60,212 nucleotides of DNA from Alphaproteobacteria bacterium (GCA_030833925.1 JAURGE010000003.1:60013-120224); one strand, 5' to 3'; positions 16,150-26,194 are shown, numbered from the stretch's first letter. The notes: a model not told the origin generated them from the letters alone. Translations and numbers: made by a program.

Positions 16150-17592
16150 ATGAAATTTGATGATTTCGGATTGAGTGATCCGATCCTAAAGGCGTTGGCC
16201 GAGTCCGGTTATGAAACGCCAACCCCCATTCAACTAGAAGCCATTCCTGTCGCTCTCATGGGGCGTGATATTCTGGGCTGTGCGCAAACGGGCACTGGAA
16301 AAACCGCTTCCTTTACCCTGCCGATGATAGAAGTTTTGCATAATGGACGCGCCAAGGCTCGTATGCCGCGTGCCTTAATTCTCGAACCTACACGGGAATT
16401 GGCAGCACAAGTTGCTGAAAATTTTGAGAAGTATGGAAAGCATTTGAAGCTCAGCCACGCACTCCTTATCGGTGGCGAATTCATGGCTGAACAAATGAAA
16501 ACTCTGGAGCGTGGCGTTGACGTTTTAATTGCCACACCTGGCCGCCTTATAGATATGTTTGAGCGCGGCAAGATCATGATGAGTGACGTCAAAATCTTTG
16601 TGATAGACGAAGCTGATCGGATGCTCGACATGGGCTTTATTCCCGATGTTGAGCGGATTGCAGGTCTGTTACCTCCGCTGCGTCAGACCATGCTTTTCTC
16701 TGCAACTATGCCTCCTGAAATAAAGCGTCTTGCAGATCAATTTCTGATGAACCCAAAGCTGATTACTGTATCCCCACCGGCATCTCTGGCTGAAACCGTC
16801 GATCAGAAAAAAGTGCGGTGTGCTCCCCGGGATAAAAGGAAAGTTCTTCGTGATATTATGCGCGGAGAAAACATCCAAAATGCGATTGTTTTCTGCAATC
16901 GGAAGCGCGATGTGGACGTCCTCGTCCGTTCTTTGAAGCAACACAGCTTCAACGCCGCCGCTCTGCATGGGGATATGGTGCAGTTTAAGCGGATGGAAAC
17001 GCTAGACAGTTTTAAGAAGGGTCAGGTTGATATTCTTGTAGCAAGCGATGTAGCGGCGCGTGGCCTAGACATTGTGACCGTTTCGCATGTTTTCAATTTT
17101 GATGTCCCTCTTCACCCCGATGACTATGTTCATCGAATAGGTCGGACTGGTCGAGCTGGTCGGTCAGGACGGGCTTTTACTTTGGTAACCGAGGATGACT
17201 ACAAATTAATTAGTGCGATTGAGCGGTTAACAAATCGTGAAATTCCAGAGCTGCTGCTTTCAGTTTCTAATCAATTAAATGAAAAACCCGAACCTGAGAC
17301 AGAGAAGCATGTAGATCGACGCAGTCGCAATGGACGCGGGGCCGAAACGGATGGTGGTCGATACCCTCCAAAGAGACGTGAGCGTAACGCAGGTCGCACC
17401 GTCGAACCCGAGTCAAGCCCAAATACTCGACGGGATCCTCCAAGAAGAGGTCGTAGTGACTTTACCGAGGAAAAAAGACGCAGAAGCCCGTGGGTCGAAA
17501 ACCCGGCGGATATCCCCGGTCCACAGTCCTTCGGAAAAGATAACACTCCGGCTTTTTTACTACGGCCAGCTAGACAAGCAGTTGGTGGCTGA
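16150..17592 (+). CDS. DEAD-box ATP-dependent RNA helicase (RhlE-like)
   Basis: The product (480 aa) unwinds or remodels RNA in the cytoplasm. The order of motifs is complete: Q motif (YETPTPIQ), motif I AQTGTGKT at 45-52, PTRELA, TPGRLID, motif II DEAD at 153-156, SAT, then the second RecA domain with ASDVAARGLDI and HRIGRTGRAGR. After about residue 370 the tail is basic and disordered, rich in RRSRNGRG and PPRRGRSD. This layout fits the RhlE/RhlB-like group of alphaproteobacteria. Its leader has a strong promoter and a hairpin. It converges on the HNH gene. Confidence 0.93.
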   Translation: MKFDDFGLSDPILKALAESGYETPTPIQLEAIPVALMGRDILGCAQTGTGKTASFTLPMIEVLHNGRAKARMPRALILEPTRELAAQVAENFEKYGKHLKLSHALLIGGEFMAEQMKTLERGVDVLIATPGRLIDMFERGKIMMSDVKIFVIDEADRMLDMGFIPDVERIAGLLPPLRQTMLFSATMPPEIKRLADQFLMNPKLITVSPPASLAETVDQKKVRCAPRDKRKVLRDIMRGENIQNAIVFCNRKRDVDVLVRSLKQHSFNAAALHGDMVQFKRMETLDSFKKGQVDILVASDVAARGLDIVTVSHVFNFDVPLHPDDYVHRIGRTGRAGRSGRAFTLVTEDDYKLISAIERLTNREIPELLLSVSNQLNEKPEPETEKHVDRRSRNGRGAETDGGRYPPKRRERNAGRTVEPESSPNTRRDPPRRGRSDFTEEKRRRSPWVENPADIPGPQSFGKDNTPAFLLRPARQAVGG

Positions 17593-17605
17593 TAGCAGGC
17601 CGTCC

Positions 17606-18175
17606 TTAACCTTCTTCTAGTTCGCTGTCCCAGTATAAAAAATCTCCCCAACTTTCGTGTAGATAATTGGGTGGAAAGCTCCGTCCGCGTTCCTGTAACT
17701 CGTAGACCGTTGGTTCTCTGGGCGCCCAAAGCAACGGCATACGAGCCTTTTCGGGTGTTAGGTTAGCTTTGGCTACATTGCAGCAAGAACAAGCAGCTAC
17801 AACATTCTCCCAGGAAGTCACGCCGCCTCGGGATCGTGGTATTACGTGATCAAATGTGAGATCTGAGGGAGAAAATTTCCGCCCACAATAAAGACAATGA
17901 AAGCGATCCCTTAGGAAAACGTTGAACCGTGTAAATGCCGGTCGCTTGGCGGGCGCAATATATTCTTTAAGAGAGATCACACTTGGTGCTTGCATCTCGA
18001 AGTTTGGTGAGCGAACAGTTACATCGTCATACTCGGCTAGCACGTTGACGCGATCTAAAAACACCGCCTTGATCGCGTCACGCCAAGACCAGAGTGACAA
18101 TGGAAAATAGCTCAGTGGCCGAAAATCGGCATTCAGGACCAAGGCAGAGCGACCGTCTAGTATCGTAGCGTTCAT
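17606..18175 (-). CDS. HNH endonuclease family protein
   Basis: The 189-residue protein carries an HNH domain: zinc pair CLYCGRKF, core LTFDHVIPRSRGGVTSWENVV and second CSCC pair before AKANLTPEKA. The N-terminus (LVLNADFRPLSYFPLSLWSW) belongs to the conserved single-domain HNH proteins found throughout alphaproteobacterial chromosomes. It is not tied to a restriction system or prophage here, so a housekeeping DNA-processing role is more likely than defence, but the substrate is unknown. It converges on the helicase gene (13 bases between stops) and is divergent from the ABC transporter. Confidence 0.9.
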   Translation of the reverse strand: MNATILDGRSALVLNADFRPLSYFPLSLWSWRDAIKAVFLDRVNVLAEYDDVTVRSPNFEMQAPSVISLKEYIAPAKRPAFTRFNVFLRDRFHCLYCGRKFSPSDLTFDHVIPRSRGGVTSWENVVAACSCCNVAKANLTPEKARMPLLWAPREPTVYELQERGRSFPPNYLHESWGDFLYWDSELEEG

Positions 18176-18252
18176 CTGACCACTCGACTTATCTCCACGG
18201 ATAGTACATCCGTTACACTATATTTTGGTGCATATCGGAGCATCATTACAAG

Positions 18253-20076
18253 ATGAAGACAATATCTAAGAATGTGGAGGAAAAATCGGAGGCGCGGTTT
18301 GGCGTCTTAAGTATGCTTTGGCCATACATTTGGCCAAAAGACCGCCCGGCATTCAAACTGCGGATTCTAGTTGCAGCTATCTGCCTGGTGCTTGCTAAAG
18401 TTTGCAATGTTTACGCGCCGCTCTTTTATAAGGATGCGGTGGACAGCATGGGTCCCACTGAGAATCTCGGCGCTGCGCTTCTGATAGGAATTATTATTGC
18501 TTATGGTCTAGCGCGGATCGGCGCAACACTTTTTGGTGAGCTTAGGGAAGCGTTGTTTGCTGCTGTTGCGCAAAACGTAGTCCGCCAAGTTGGGTGTCGG
18601 GTTTTTGAACATTTGCATAGTCTTTCTCTGCGTTTTCACCTTGAACGTCGCACTGGAGGGCTTTCCCGGGCGATAGAACGTGGCGTAAAGGCAATAGAAA
18701 CCCTTCTTCGGTTTGCTGTTTTCAACATTTTTCCGACGGTCTTTGAGATTGTTGTAGTTTTAATAATTCTCTGGGCGATGTTGGACTGGCGCTTCGCAAT
18801 GGTGACCTTGGTTACTATCGTGATCTATGTCCTTTACACCAAAAAAGTAACTACGTGGCGCTTGGGTATTCGCCGTCAGATGAATGAAGAAGATAGTCGA
18901 GCCCATTCAAAGGCAATTGACAGCCTGCTCAACTATGAAACAGTTAAGTACTTCAATGCCGAAATTCATGAGCGTGGGCGTTTCGATCAAGCTTTAGCTG
19001 CTTATGAAAAAGCTGCAGTAAAGAGCACTATTTCTCTCTCAACTCTAAATGTTGGGCAGGCTGCAATTATTTCTGCAGGTCTGGTAGCAGTTATGGCGAT
19101 GGCTGGAATAGGGGTTAAGAATGGAACTATGACCATAGGTGAATTCGTTATGGTCAACGCCTATCTGATCCAGCTTTATCAACCACTAAATATGTTCGGC
19201 TTTGTGTATCGAGAGATTATGCAAAGCCTAATTGACATGGAGAAAATGTTTTCACTCTTGGATGTTGCCCAAGAGGTAAAAGATAAGCCTGGCGCCAAGT
19301 ATCTTGATGTTGCTAGAGGAGAAGTTCGGTTTGAAAACGTAGTTTTTGGTTATGATACACGCCGACCTATTCTTAAGGGAATTTCCTTCACCGTTAAGGC
19401 AGGCAAGACGGTAGCGATAGTAGGTCCATCTGGCGCTGGAAAATCAACTATCGGCCGTCTTCTTTATCGTTTTTATGACGTAGGTGGAGGATCGATCTCC
19501 ATCGATGGACAGGATATCCGTGACGTTTCCCAGGATAGTTTGCGCAACAGTATTGGAATTGTTCCTCAGGATACGGTGCTGTTCAACGATAGCCTGATAT
19601 ATAACATTCTTTATGGCCGCCAAGATGCAACTGAGCAGGAGGCAAAAGAGGCAGCGGGTCTCGCTCAAATTGAAGACTTCATCAACAATTTGCCCGATGG
19701 CTGGGCAACTGAAGTTGGCGAGCGGGGCTTAAAGCTATCAGGTGGCGAAAAACAGCGAGTCGCAATTGCCCGTACAATCCTTAAAGACCCGCCAATATTG
19801 CTCTTGGACGAAGCCACTTCCGCTCTAGACACGGAAACGGAAAGATTGATCCAGTTAAAGTTAGATGCACTGGCGCAAGGCCGCACCGCAATCGTGATTG
19901 CCCATCGATTGTCGACGGTGGTTAATGCTGATGAGATCTTAGTATTTAAAGATGGAGAAATTGCTGAACGCGGACATCATCGGCAACTTTTAGCAGCAAG
20001 TGGAATTTATGCAGAAATGTGGGCTCGACAGCAGGAGGATCAGAAAAACTCTGAAGAACCGGTTAAAATTACATAA
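18253..20076 (+). CDS. ABC transporter, fused permease/ATPase, Atm1/HMT1 type
   Basis: The 607-residue half-transporter has an N-terminal six-helix export domain followed by the nucleotide-binding domain. Walker A is GPSGAGKST at 391-399, the signature is LSGGEKQR at about 495, and Walker B is ILLLDEATSALD at about 515. RLGIRRQMNEEDSRAHSKAIDSLLNYETVKYFN, seen as RRQMNEEDSRA and NYETVKYFN, is the hallmark of the Atm1/AtmA group, which exports glutathione-linked persulfides or metal-thiol conjugates in alphaproteobacteria. It probably acts as a homodimer in the inner membrane. The gene stands alone and converges on the DUF4864 gene. Confidence 0.93.
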   Translation: MKTISKNVEEKSEARFGVLSMLWPYIWPKDRPAFKLRILVAAICLVLAKVCNVYAPLFYKDAVDSMGPTENLGAALLIGIIIAYGLARIGATLFGELREALFAAVAQNVVRQVGCRVFEHLHSLSLRFHLERRTGGLSRAIERGVKAIETLLRFAVFNIFPTVFEIVVVLIILWAMLDWRFAMVTLVTIVIYVLYTKKVTTWRLGIRRQMNEEDSRAHSKAIDSLLNYETVKYFNAEIHERGRFDQALAAYEKAAVKSTISLSTLNVGQAAIISAGLVAVMAMAGIGVKNGTMTIGEFVMVNAYLIQLYQPLNMFGFVYREIMQSLIDMEKMFSLLDVAQEVKDKPGAKYLDVARGEVRFENVVFGYDTRRPILKGISFTVKAGKTVAIVGPSGAGKSTIGRLLYRFYDVGGGSISIDGQDIRDVSQDSLRNSIGIVPQDTVLFNDSLIYNILYGRQDATEQEAKEAAGLAQIEDFINNLPDGWATEVGERGLKLSGGEKQRVAIARTILKDPPILLLDEATSALDTETERLIQLKLDALAQGRTAIVIAHRLSTVVNADEILVFKDGEIAERGHHRQLLAASGIYAEMWARQQEDQKNSEEPVKIT

Positions 20077-20085
20077 GCAAAAGTT

Positions 20086-20508
20086 CTAAAGGGCTTTACC
20101 TTCCATCGGTTGCATGAAACAACCGTCAATTTTCCAGCTTCCGTCAGGTTGTCGTATAAGTGGATAAATGGCGATAAATACTTTGCTTTCACTGGTTACG
20201 ACCCGGGCGCGTGCTACGGCTTGGTCGCCTGAGGTTTCGATCTCCGTAACCTCAAATTTCTGCGGGCCAATCAAAGCGGAATAGCCTGTTTTCACCATTG
20301 CCATGAAAAACTCTGGCGACACGAAACGGTCCTGGATATTTGGCGTTGCATAGCTAAAAGCGGTGCTAGCATCACCCGCTGAAAGTGCTCGTGTCTGACT
20401 TGTGATAACCGTTCGAATGTCTGTCTGATCATCTGCGCGGGCAGGCAAAAAACCGATTAAAAAAGCAAGAATTAATATTGGGAAGATTTTTGATACTTGA
20501 GCCACCAT
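20086..20508 (-). CDS. DUF4864 domain protein, secreted
   Basis: The 140-residue protein has an N-terminal signal peptide (KIFPILILAFLIGFLPARADD) and then a DUF4864 domain. Visible blocks are IRTVITSQTRALSAGDASTAF, here ITSQTRALSAGDA, then FMAMVKTGYSALIGP and a late YPLIRQPDGSWKIDGC. The fold resembles SnoaL/NTF2-like proteins. It is likely periplasmic. No function is known. It is a lone gene between two convergent or divergent neighbours. Confidence 0.82.
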   Translation of the reverse strand: MVAQVSKIFPILILAFLIGFLPARADDQTDIRTVITSQTRALSAGDASTAFSYATPNIQDRFVSPEFFMAMVKTGYSALIGPQKFEVTEIETSGDQAVARARVVTSESKVFIAIYPLIRQPDGSWKIDGCFMQPMEGKAL

Positions 20509-20654
20509 TCAACTGTTCCTTGAAAAGCACACGAATTATTACGGTGGGGTTAATGTTTTGGATCAAATCTTGGTGCTTGTTTAGGGGGCTTTAGATAAGG
20601 GCTATCATGAAAATTCTTATTAGCGATCTAAATAGATTGAATTGATAGGTAACA

Positions 20655-20969
20655 TTGCAAAAGCAAAGCACTAAAACGCGTCGGATAATCGGGCTGATCG
20701 TAGTGTTCGCTGCGGTACCAGTAGGTATTGCTGATCTAGTTCATCGGCTTGAAGTCGGGGAATGGAAATCAATTCTTTTTGGCGATATCGCTTTTAGCCT
20801 ATTTCCAGAGACACTGAACATTATACAGGCTGTAGTGCAGCGTTATGTCTGGGCTTATTTATGGGACCCTATTATCCAGACTTTCTTGCTTTTGCCGGTG
20901 CTCCCTATTTTGTGTGCGATAGGGTTAGTTTTGTTTTTATGGGCCAAAGTGAGTCGATGGATCCAATGA
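20655..20969 (+). CDS. Small membrane protein of unknown function
   Basis: This 104-residue frame starts with TTG at 20655 (AGGT upstream). It has a basic N-terminus (KQSTKTRR), a first hydrophobic segment (IIGLIVVFAAVPVGIADLV), an amphipathic middle and a second segment (TFLLLPVLPILCAIGLVLFLW) followed by KVSRW. This is consistent with a two-helix inner membrane protein. I do not recognise the family. The weak start codon lowers confidence, but the hydrophobic pattern with flanking basic residues looks real. Confidence 0.6.
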   Translation: MQKQSTKTRRIIGLIVVFAAVPVGIADLVHRLEVGEWKSILFGDIAFSLFPETLNIIQAVVQRYVWAYLWDPIIQTFLLLPVLPILCAIGLVLFLWAKVSRWIQ

Positions 20970-21070
20970 ACTATTATCTACTAGACTTTGTTCAAGGTGG
21001 CGGCTGCGATTGGGTTGGTCTAGGCCGTTAATTTTTGGCCTCACAATGTGTAGCACCCTAGTCCCGACAG

Positions 21071-22225
21071 TTAAGTAATTAGACGGGAAAGAACAGCGTT
21101 AAGCCTCTGGCGGCCCTCGGATGTGGCTCGGAGGTGGGATGCGTTTATCTCAAGAAAACCGTTCTCGATAAGAATGTTCAGGGCAGTCTCGTCGATAAAT
21201 GTGTCAAGCGACGCACCAGTTTGAAGAGATAGGCGTTGAAGATCTACGCCCTCGTTTAATCGTAATCCCATCATAAGATTCTCACGGCCAATATCATGGG
21301 AATTGAGTGTTTGAGACTCGGCTATACCGTGGCCGGAGCCCTCTACTTTTGAAATCCAAGCTTCAGGGCTGCGAACTTGGCGTAAAGCTGTTCTTTGGCC
21401 ACAAATGTCCAAGCGTCCATGGGCCCCTGGCCCAACGCCGATCCATGAACCACCGCGCCAATAGATCAGGTTGTGGCGGGCTTCTTCCCCGGGCTGTGCA
21501 TGGTTTGATATCTCATAATTTTCAAGACCTTTTGACGCCATTATCGATTGAGTTTCTTCGAATAGTTGTCCTGCCAGCTCTTCCTCTGGCATTTCGAAAA
21601 GACCCCGTGAATGCGCACCGTGGAAGGCTGTGCCAGGTTCGATAGTGAGTTGGTACGCGGAAAGGTGTGTACTAGCGAACGACAAAACAGTTTCTAGCTC
21701 CGTCTCCCAAGCGCGCAAGGACTGCCCGGGCAGCGCATAGATAAGGTCTACAGACCAACGGCTAAAATTACTGCTCGCTATTTCTATAGCTTTAATAGCG
21801 TCTTCTGCAGAGTGCTGTCGGCCCAAGAACTTCAATGCTTTATCACTCAGGGATTGGACTCCAAGCGAAACTCGGTTGACGCCTGCATTTGCATATTCTG
21901 CAAACCGGCTTGCCTCGACAGAGCTTGGATTGGCTTCCATTGTGATCTCAATATCGTTGCTAAAACTCCAGGCCTTACGTGCTGTTTCAATTACCGTGGC
22001 TATGGTTTCAGGATTCATTAGCGATGGTGTGCCACCGCCGAAGAAGATTGTATCGAGTGGGCGTCCATCGGCATTAGCTGCAAAGTACTCTATTTCTGCT
22101 GACAAACCTGTTGTCCAGCGAGTCTGGTCAATCTTCTCGCGTACATGGCTGTTAAAATCGCAATAAGGACACTTCGACTGGCAAAATGGCCAGTGAACGT
22201 ACAGCCCAAAGCCGCCATCATTCAT
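21071..22225 (-). CDS. hemW: Haem chaperone HemW (coproporphyrinogen III oxidase-like radical SAM protein)
   Basis: This radical SAM protein (384 aa) has the cluster cysteines C15, C19 and C22 in FCQSKCPYCDFNSH. It continues with FFGGGTPSLM, EITMEANPSS, NRVSLGVQSL and the C-terminal HemN-like domain (EEARHNLIYWRG, GPGAHGRL). HemW proteins bind haem and deliver it to target proteins; they lack the extra features of the true oxidase HemN. It is the last gene of the rph-rdgB-hemW run: its start lies 9 bases beyond the rdgB stop, a conserved alphaproteobacterial order. Confidence 0.93.
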   Translation of the reverse strand: MNDGGFGLYVHWPFCQSKCPYCDFNSHVREKIDQTRWTTGLSAEIEYFAANADGRPLDTIFFGGGTPSLMNPETIATVIETARKAWSFSNDIEITMEANPSSVEASRFAEYANAGVNRVSLGVQSLSDKALKFLGRQHSAEDAIKAIEIASSNFSRWSVDLIYALPGQSLRAWETELETVLSFASTHLSAYQLTIEPGTAFHGAHSRGLFEMPEEELAGQLFEETQSIMASKGLENYEISNHAQPGEEARHNLIYWRGGSWIGVGPGAHGRLDICGQRTALRQVRSPEAWISKVEGSGHGIAESQTLNSHDIGRENLMMGLRLNEGVDLQRLSLQTGASLDTFIDETALNILIENGFLEINASHLRATSEGRQRLNAVLSRLIT

Positions 22226-22234
22226 TAGAAGAAC

Positions 22235-22849
22235 TCAGCTACGAAGGCAGGCATCGACAAAAAGACGAAAGGCTTGCGCGCGATGACTGATGCCATGTTT
22301 TGTTTTGGGTTCCATCTCTGCAAAGGTGATGGCGTGTCCAGTTGGCTGGAACATGGGATCATAGCCAAAGCCCTTGTCTCCCCGAGGGGGCCATACTGCA
22401 TCACCCCATACCTCACCTCTGAAAGTGAGTACTTTGCCTGTCGGCCAGGCAACGGATAGACAGCAAACGAACCATGCCGTTCGGTCTGTCGCCGACCCCA
22501 TTTCTTCGTTTAGACGGGACATGGCTATGTCGAAGTTCTTATCTGGGCCCGCCCAGCGTGCAGAATAGATGCCTGGGGCGCCGTTTAGTGCAGCAACACA
22601 AAACCCAGAGTCGTCTGCCAAGGCCGGTAAGCCGGTAAATTCTGCTGATGCTCGAGCTTTGAGTCGCGCATTGGCCTCGAAGGTATCGCCAGTTTCCTCC
22701 GGTTCAGGCGCCCCCATCTCACCAGTTGATAGAACATGAAGGCCATACGGATCTAATAAAGTTTGGATTTCGCGAATCTTTCCAGGGTTATGTGATGCGA
22801 CAACTAATTTATCGCCCCGAGAAAAGTTGATTTCATTCGTTATGCTCAT
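22235..22849 (-). CDS. rdgB: XTP/dITP pyrophosphatase (RdgB/HAM1)
   Basis: This housecleaning enzyme hydrolyses ITP, dITP and XTP to monophosphates and so keeps deaminated purines out of DNA and RNA. The motifs are [17 protein letters not shown] at the start, [26 protein letters not shown], and [13 protein letters not shown] in the C-terminal half. I set the start at the ATG at 22849 ([12 protein letters not shown]). It overlaps the rph stop by four bases (ATGA), which implies translational coupling; the frame is open 12 codons further up. Product length is 204 aa. Confidence 0.95.
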   Translation of the reverse strand: MSITNEINFSRGDKLVVASHNPGKIREIQTLLDPYGLHVLSTGEMGAPEPEETGDTFEANARLKARASAEFTGLPALADDSGFCVAALNGAPGIYSARWAGPDKNFDIAMSRLNEEMGSATDRTAWFVCCLSVAWPTGKVLTFRGEVWGDAVWPPRGDKGFGYDPMFQPTGHAITFAEMEPKTKHGISHRAQAFRLFVDACLRS

Positions 22850-23571
22850 TCGTGTTCCGCGATAGCTTTTGACTGCGCCCGGCAAAGCTCAGAAATACCG
22901 TTAGTTGCAAGGTCTAGTAGCGCATCGAATTGTACTCGAGAAAATGGTGCACCTTCTGCTGTACCTTGAACCTCGATTAACATCCCGCCCTCGGTCATTA
23001 CAAAATTTGCGTCGGCTTCTGCTGTCGAATCTTCGTCGTAATCTAGGTCTATGACTGTCTCTCCCTTATAGACGCCACAGGAGATCGCAGCGACCTGGCC
23101 AATGATTGGGCTGCGGACAACTGCACCGATTTTTTCTAGTCCACGACAAGCCAGCGCTAGGGCAACAAAACTGCCGGTTATAGCGGCTGTTCGTGTACCG
23201 CCATCTGCCTGAATAACGTCGCAATCAACCTTGATTTGGATTTCGCCAAGTATCTTTAAGTCTACTATGGCGCGGAGGGATCGGCCAATTAGCCGCTGGA
23301 TTTCTTGGGTTCGGCCAGACTGTTTTCCGCGAGCTGCTTCACGGTCCCCGCGAGTATGGGTGGCCCTAGGTAACATCCCATACTCAGCAGTCACCCAGCC
23401 GCGACCTGAGTTTCGCATCCAGCCTGGAACTCGGTTTTCAACTGATGCGGTGCACAGCACATGGGTATCGCCGAATTTTGCCATACACACACCCTCAGCG
23501 TGCTTACTCCATCCAGCTGTCTCAAGTGATATCGACCGAAGTTGATCTCTTTTCCGCCCAGAAGGTCGCAT
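22846..23571 (-). CDS. rph: Ribonuclease PH
   Basis: This phosphorolytic 3'-5' exoribonuclease trims tRNA precursors. The 241-residue product starts [17 protein letters not shown] and contains [34 protein letters not shown] and [22 protein letters not shown] (seen as [12 protein letters not shown]), all diagnostic. It heads the rph-rdgB-hemW operon and overlaps rdgB by four bases. In many alphaproteobacteria hrcA lies divergently upstream; here the divergent neighbour is a DUF1674 gene. Confidence 0.96.
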   Translation of the reverse strand: MRPSGRKRDQLRSISLETAGWSKHAEGVCMAKFGDTHVLCTASVENRVPGWMRNSGRGWVTAEYGMLPRATHTRGDREAARGKQSGRTQEIQRLIGRSLRAIVDLKILGEIQIKVDCDVIQADGGTRTAAITGSFVALALACRGLEKIGAVVRSPIIGQVAAISCGVYKGETVIDLDYDEDSTAEADANFVMTEGGMLIEVQGTAEGAPFSRVQFDALLDLATNGISELCRAQSKAIAEHE

Positions 23572-23703
23572 TGACTAGTAACTCTCTCGAAATATTTTCA
23601 TGATGGTAAGGTAAGAAGTGTATGGGTAGCCCGTTCAGGACTTCCATGCCAGAAGTTTCGACTGAATTTTGCCATTTCATTTTAATCTGATGTGATAAAA
23701 CCA

Positions 23704-23874
23704 ATGAACGAAAAGAATAAACCAACAGCTGCCAACTCATCCGATAATCTTGACCATAATGGGGCTCCTCCATCCGAAGAGAAAAATTCGGTAGAAGAGA
23801 TCGGAGGTCCAAAGGGGCCAGATCCAACACGCTTCGGCGACTGGTCCGTGAACGGTCGATGCATCGATTTTTAG
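23704..23874 (+). CDS. DUF1674 protein (succinate dehydrogenase assembly factor 4 homologue)
   Basis: This very short protein (56 aa from the ATG at 23704; a GTG at 23692 is possible) has a polar, disordered N-terminus and the conserved C-terminal block EIGGPKGPDPTRFGDW followed by GRCIDF. That block defines the DUF1674/SdhAF4 family, which in mitochondria and some alphaproteobacteria helps load flavinylated SdhA into succinate dehydrogenase. No sdh gene is in the window. It stands alone between rph (divergent) and the HAD hydrolase gene downstream. Confidence 0.85.
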   Translation: MNEKNKPTAANSSDNLDHNGAPPSEEKNSVEEIGGPKGPDPTRFGDWSVNGRCIDF

Positions 23875-24093
23875 TCGGTAGTGGCTATCCGGATTTATTT
23901 GGGCGTTCTAATTAATTGGACGAAGCACTTTAAGACGTTGCGCTAAAGCTGGTAGCGGTGTTTTCCTTTTTAGGATGTTTTTATCGACTTACTGGGGCAC
24001 TTTCAAAAACTCTACCAATCTATCTTTCGAAAAATACTCCTTCAGTCAGATTTGGTCGATTTTCTAAGGTATTGAAGAAAGGCTTGGGACACC

Positions 24094-24804
24094 ATGCAGT
24101 TCTCTGATTTTGATGCTCTTTCCTTCGATTGCTATGGAACATTGATCGATTGGGAGACCGGTATTTGGGAAGCTCTTCAGCCAGTAGTTCAGCGGTCTCA
24201 GCGTTCGGTAAGTCGTGAAGAGGCCCTGGTTGCATTTGCGGAACTCGAGTCTGCTGCTCAAGCCGAATCGCCATCACAACTATACCCCCACCTTTTAGCC
24301 CGTATCTTGCCAGAGCTGGCTGAAAAATTTGGAGTCAAATCAACGCTAGAGGATGCACAAGCCTTTGGCCAATCTGTTGGAAACTGGCCGGCCTTTCTAG
24401 ATGCTGCAGTTTCCCTCCACCGCCTTCGCAAGCGGTACAAATTAATAATTCTGTCAAATGTAGATGTGGCTAGCTTTTGCGAGAGCGCGAAGCAACTTGA
24501 GGCGCGTTTTGACTACATATTTACGGCTCAGGAAATAGGCAGCTACAAACCCGACCCAGCAAATTTCAAATTCATGGCAAGGCGATTGGCAGAAGTGGGA
24601 ATTAGCAAAATGAAGACGTTACACGTTGCTCAATCGCTATTTCATGATCATCAAGAGGCTGCCAGACAAGGATTTGCTACTTGTTGGATTGATAGGCGCC
24701 AGGGTTCGGGTTGGGGTGCTACAAAAGAAATAAAGGATATACCGCAGACCGATTGGACTTTTGCGTCCATGTCTGCTTTTGCTGACGCTGTAGAGTCTGA
24801 ATAA
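24094..24804 (+). CDS. Haloacid dehalogenase type II-like HAD hydrolase
   Basis: The 236-residue HAD enzyme has nucleophile motif FDCYGTLIDWE near the start (D11 region), motif II ILSNVD, motif III lysine in GSYKPDP, and the type II dehalogenase-like end motif KTLHVAQSLFHDHQEA. These place it with L-2-haloacid dehalogenase-like proteins. Many such proteins act instead as phosphatases, so dehalogenation of 2-haloacids is a possibility only. It is followed 13 bases later by the M17 aminopeptidase gene, probably on one transcript. Confidence 0.87.
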   Translation: MQFSDFDALSFDCYGTLIDWETGIWEALQPVVQRSQRSVSREEALVAFAELESAAQAESPSQLYPHLLARILPELAEKFGVKSTLEDAQAFGQSVGNWPAFLDAAVSLHRLRKRYKLIILSNVDVASFCESAKQLEARFDYIFTAQEIGSYKPDPANFKFMARRLAEVGISKMKTLHVAQSLFHDHQEAARQGFATCWIDRRQGSGWGATKEIKDIPQTDWTFASMSAFADAVESE

Positions 24805-24817
24805 AGGGCCCTAAAAG

Positions 24818-26194
24818 ATGGTTGATACGCTTCTTAATTCTGCGCGAAACGCTGTGTCTCTTTATGTTGTCGAGACCTCTAATTTTTCCGAGTGGAGCGA
24901 CACTCAAAGTAAAGTTGCCCAAAACTGGATGGCGAGTTCTGGTTTCGTAGCGAAAGCAGGGCAGGCAATCTTGATACCTGATAGCGAAGGGTCGCCTGCT
25001 TCCGCGGTATTTGGTGTATCTAATTTGGATGATGTTTGGGCTCTAGGAGACGCGGGACGAAAATTACCAGCTGGAACCTATACAATTCGAACCGCCTTAT
25101 CGAAGACCCAAGCAACAAACGCGGCAGTTGCATGGACCCTTGGTGCGTATAGTTTTGATCAATACAAAACTAAAGGTGGTTCTAAGGCTGCTCAATTAAT
25201 CTGGCCAAAAGGTGCCGACAAAACCCTGGCAAAAGCTATTATTGAAGGTATTTCTCACGCGCGTGACCTTATTTCTACTCCAGCTAATGATATGGGCCCA
25301 AAGGAGTTGGCTGCTGCTGCTAGAAAGATAGGACGCCTTCATAAGGCCAAGCTGTCAGTGACGGTTGGCGATGATCTTCTAAAAAAGAATTTTCCGACAA
25401 TTCATGCCGTCGGAAGAGCGAGTGTGCGTGCTCCTAGGCTGATTGATATGATCTGGGGTGACCCAAAGGCGCCAAAAGTTACCCTCATTGGAAAGGGTGT
25501 GTGTTTTGATACTGGGGGCCTCGACCTAAAGCCTTCCAGCGCAATGTTGAGTATGAAGAAAGATATGGGGGGTGCTGGCAATGTTTTAGGTCTTGCTCAT
25601 TCAATCATGGCTACCAATCTACCAGTTCGCCTTCGTGTACTTATCCCTGCAGTAGAGAATAGTGTTTCAGGAGATTCCTTTCGACCGCTTGACGTAATTA
25701 AAACCAGGAAAGGCATAACAGTCGAAATTGGTAATACGGATGCGGAAGGACGGCTTGTCCTGTGCGATGCAATAGCCCTCGCGATGGAGGAGAACCCGGA
25801 CCTCGTGATTGATTGCGCAACCCTGACGGGTGCTGCGCGCGTTGCGTTAGGACCAAGTCTTCCAGCTCTTTTCAGTAATAATGACGCTCTTGCCAATGAT
25901 ATTCTGGCTGGCGGTTTAGAAACTGATGATCTGCTGTGGCGTTTGCCTCTGCATCAACCATACAGTCTGATGTTGAAGGGTGACGTCGCAGACTTAAACA
26001 ATGTCTCTTCCGGTGGTTTTGCAGGCGCTATTACCGCGGCTCTGTACCTCGAGGCTTTTGTAAAAGATTCAGTCCCGTGGGCTCACATAGACATGATGGC
26101 TTGGAATCCAACAGACCGCCCTGGTCGACCAAAGGGTGGGGAGGCGCAGGGCTTGCGTGCCCTTTTACAAATGCTGCAGGGACGCTATTCCTGA
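24818..26194 (+). CDS. Leucyl aminopeptidase, M17 family
   Basis: This cytosolic dimetal aminopeptidase (458 aa) has the M17 active-site blocks complete: GKGVCFDTGGLDLKPSSAM with metal-binding aspartate and lysine, MKKDMGGAG, and NTDAEGRLVLCDA. It releases N-terminal residues from peptides during protein turnover. The N-terminal part (about 150 residues) is the variable macro-like domain. The short form resembles the alphaproteobacterial PepA-like group that sits apart from E. coli PepA. It overlaps the convergent SURF1 gene by ten bases. Confidence 0.94.
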   Translation: MVDTLLNSARNAVSLYVVETSNFSEWSDTQSKVAQNWMASSGFVAKAGQAILIPDSEGSPASAVFGVSNLDDVWALGDAGRKLPAGTYTIRTALSKTQATNAAVAWTLGAYSFDQYKTKGGSKAAQLIWPKGADKTLAKAIIEGISHARDLISTPANDMGPKELAAAARKIGRLHKAKLSVTVGDDLLKKNFPTIHAVGRASVRAPRLIDMIWGDPKAPKVTLIGKGVCFDTGGLDLKPSSAMLSMKKDMGGAGNVLGLAHSIMATNLPVRLRVLIPAVENSVSGDSFRPLDVIKTRKGITVEIGNTDAEGRLVLCDAIALAMEENPDLVIDCATLTGAARVALGPSLPALFSNNDALANDILAGGLETDDLLWRLPLHQPYSLMLKGDVADLNNVSSGGFAGAITAALYLEAFVKDSVPWAHIDMMAWNPTDRPGRPKGGEAQGLRALLQMLQGRYS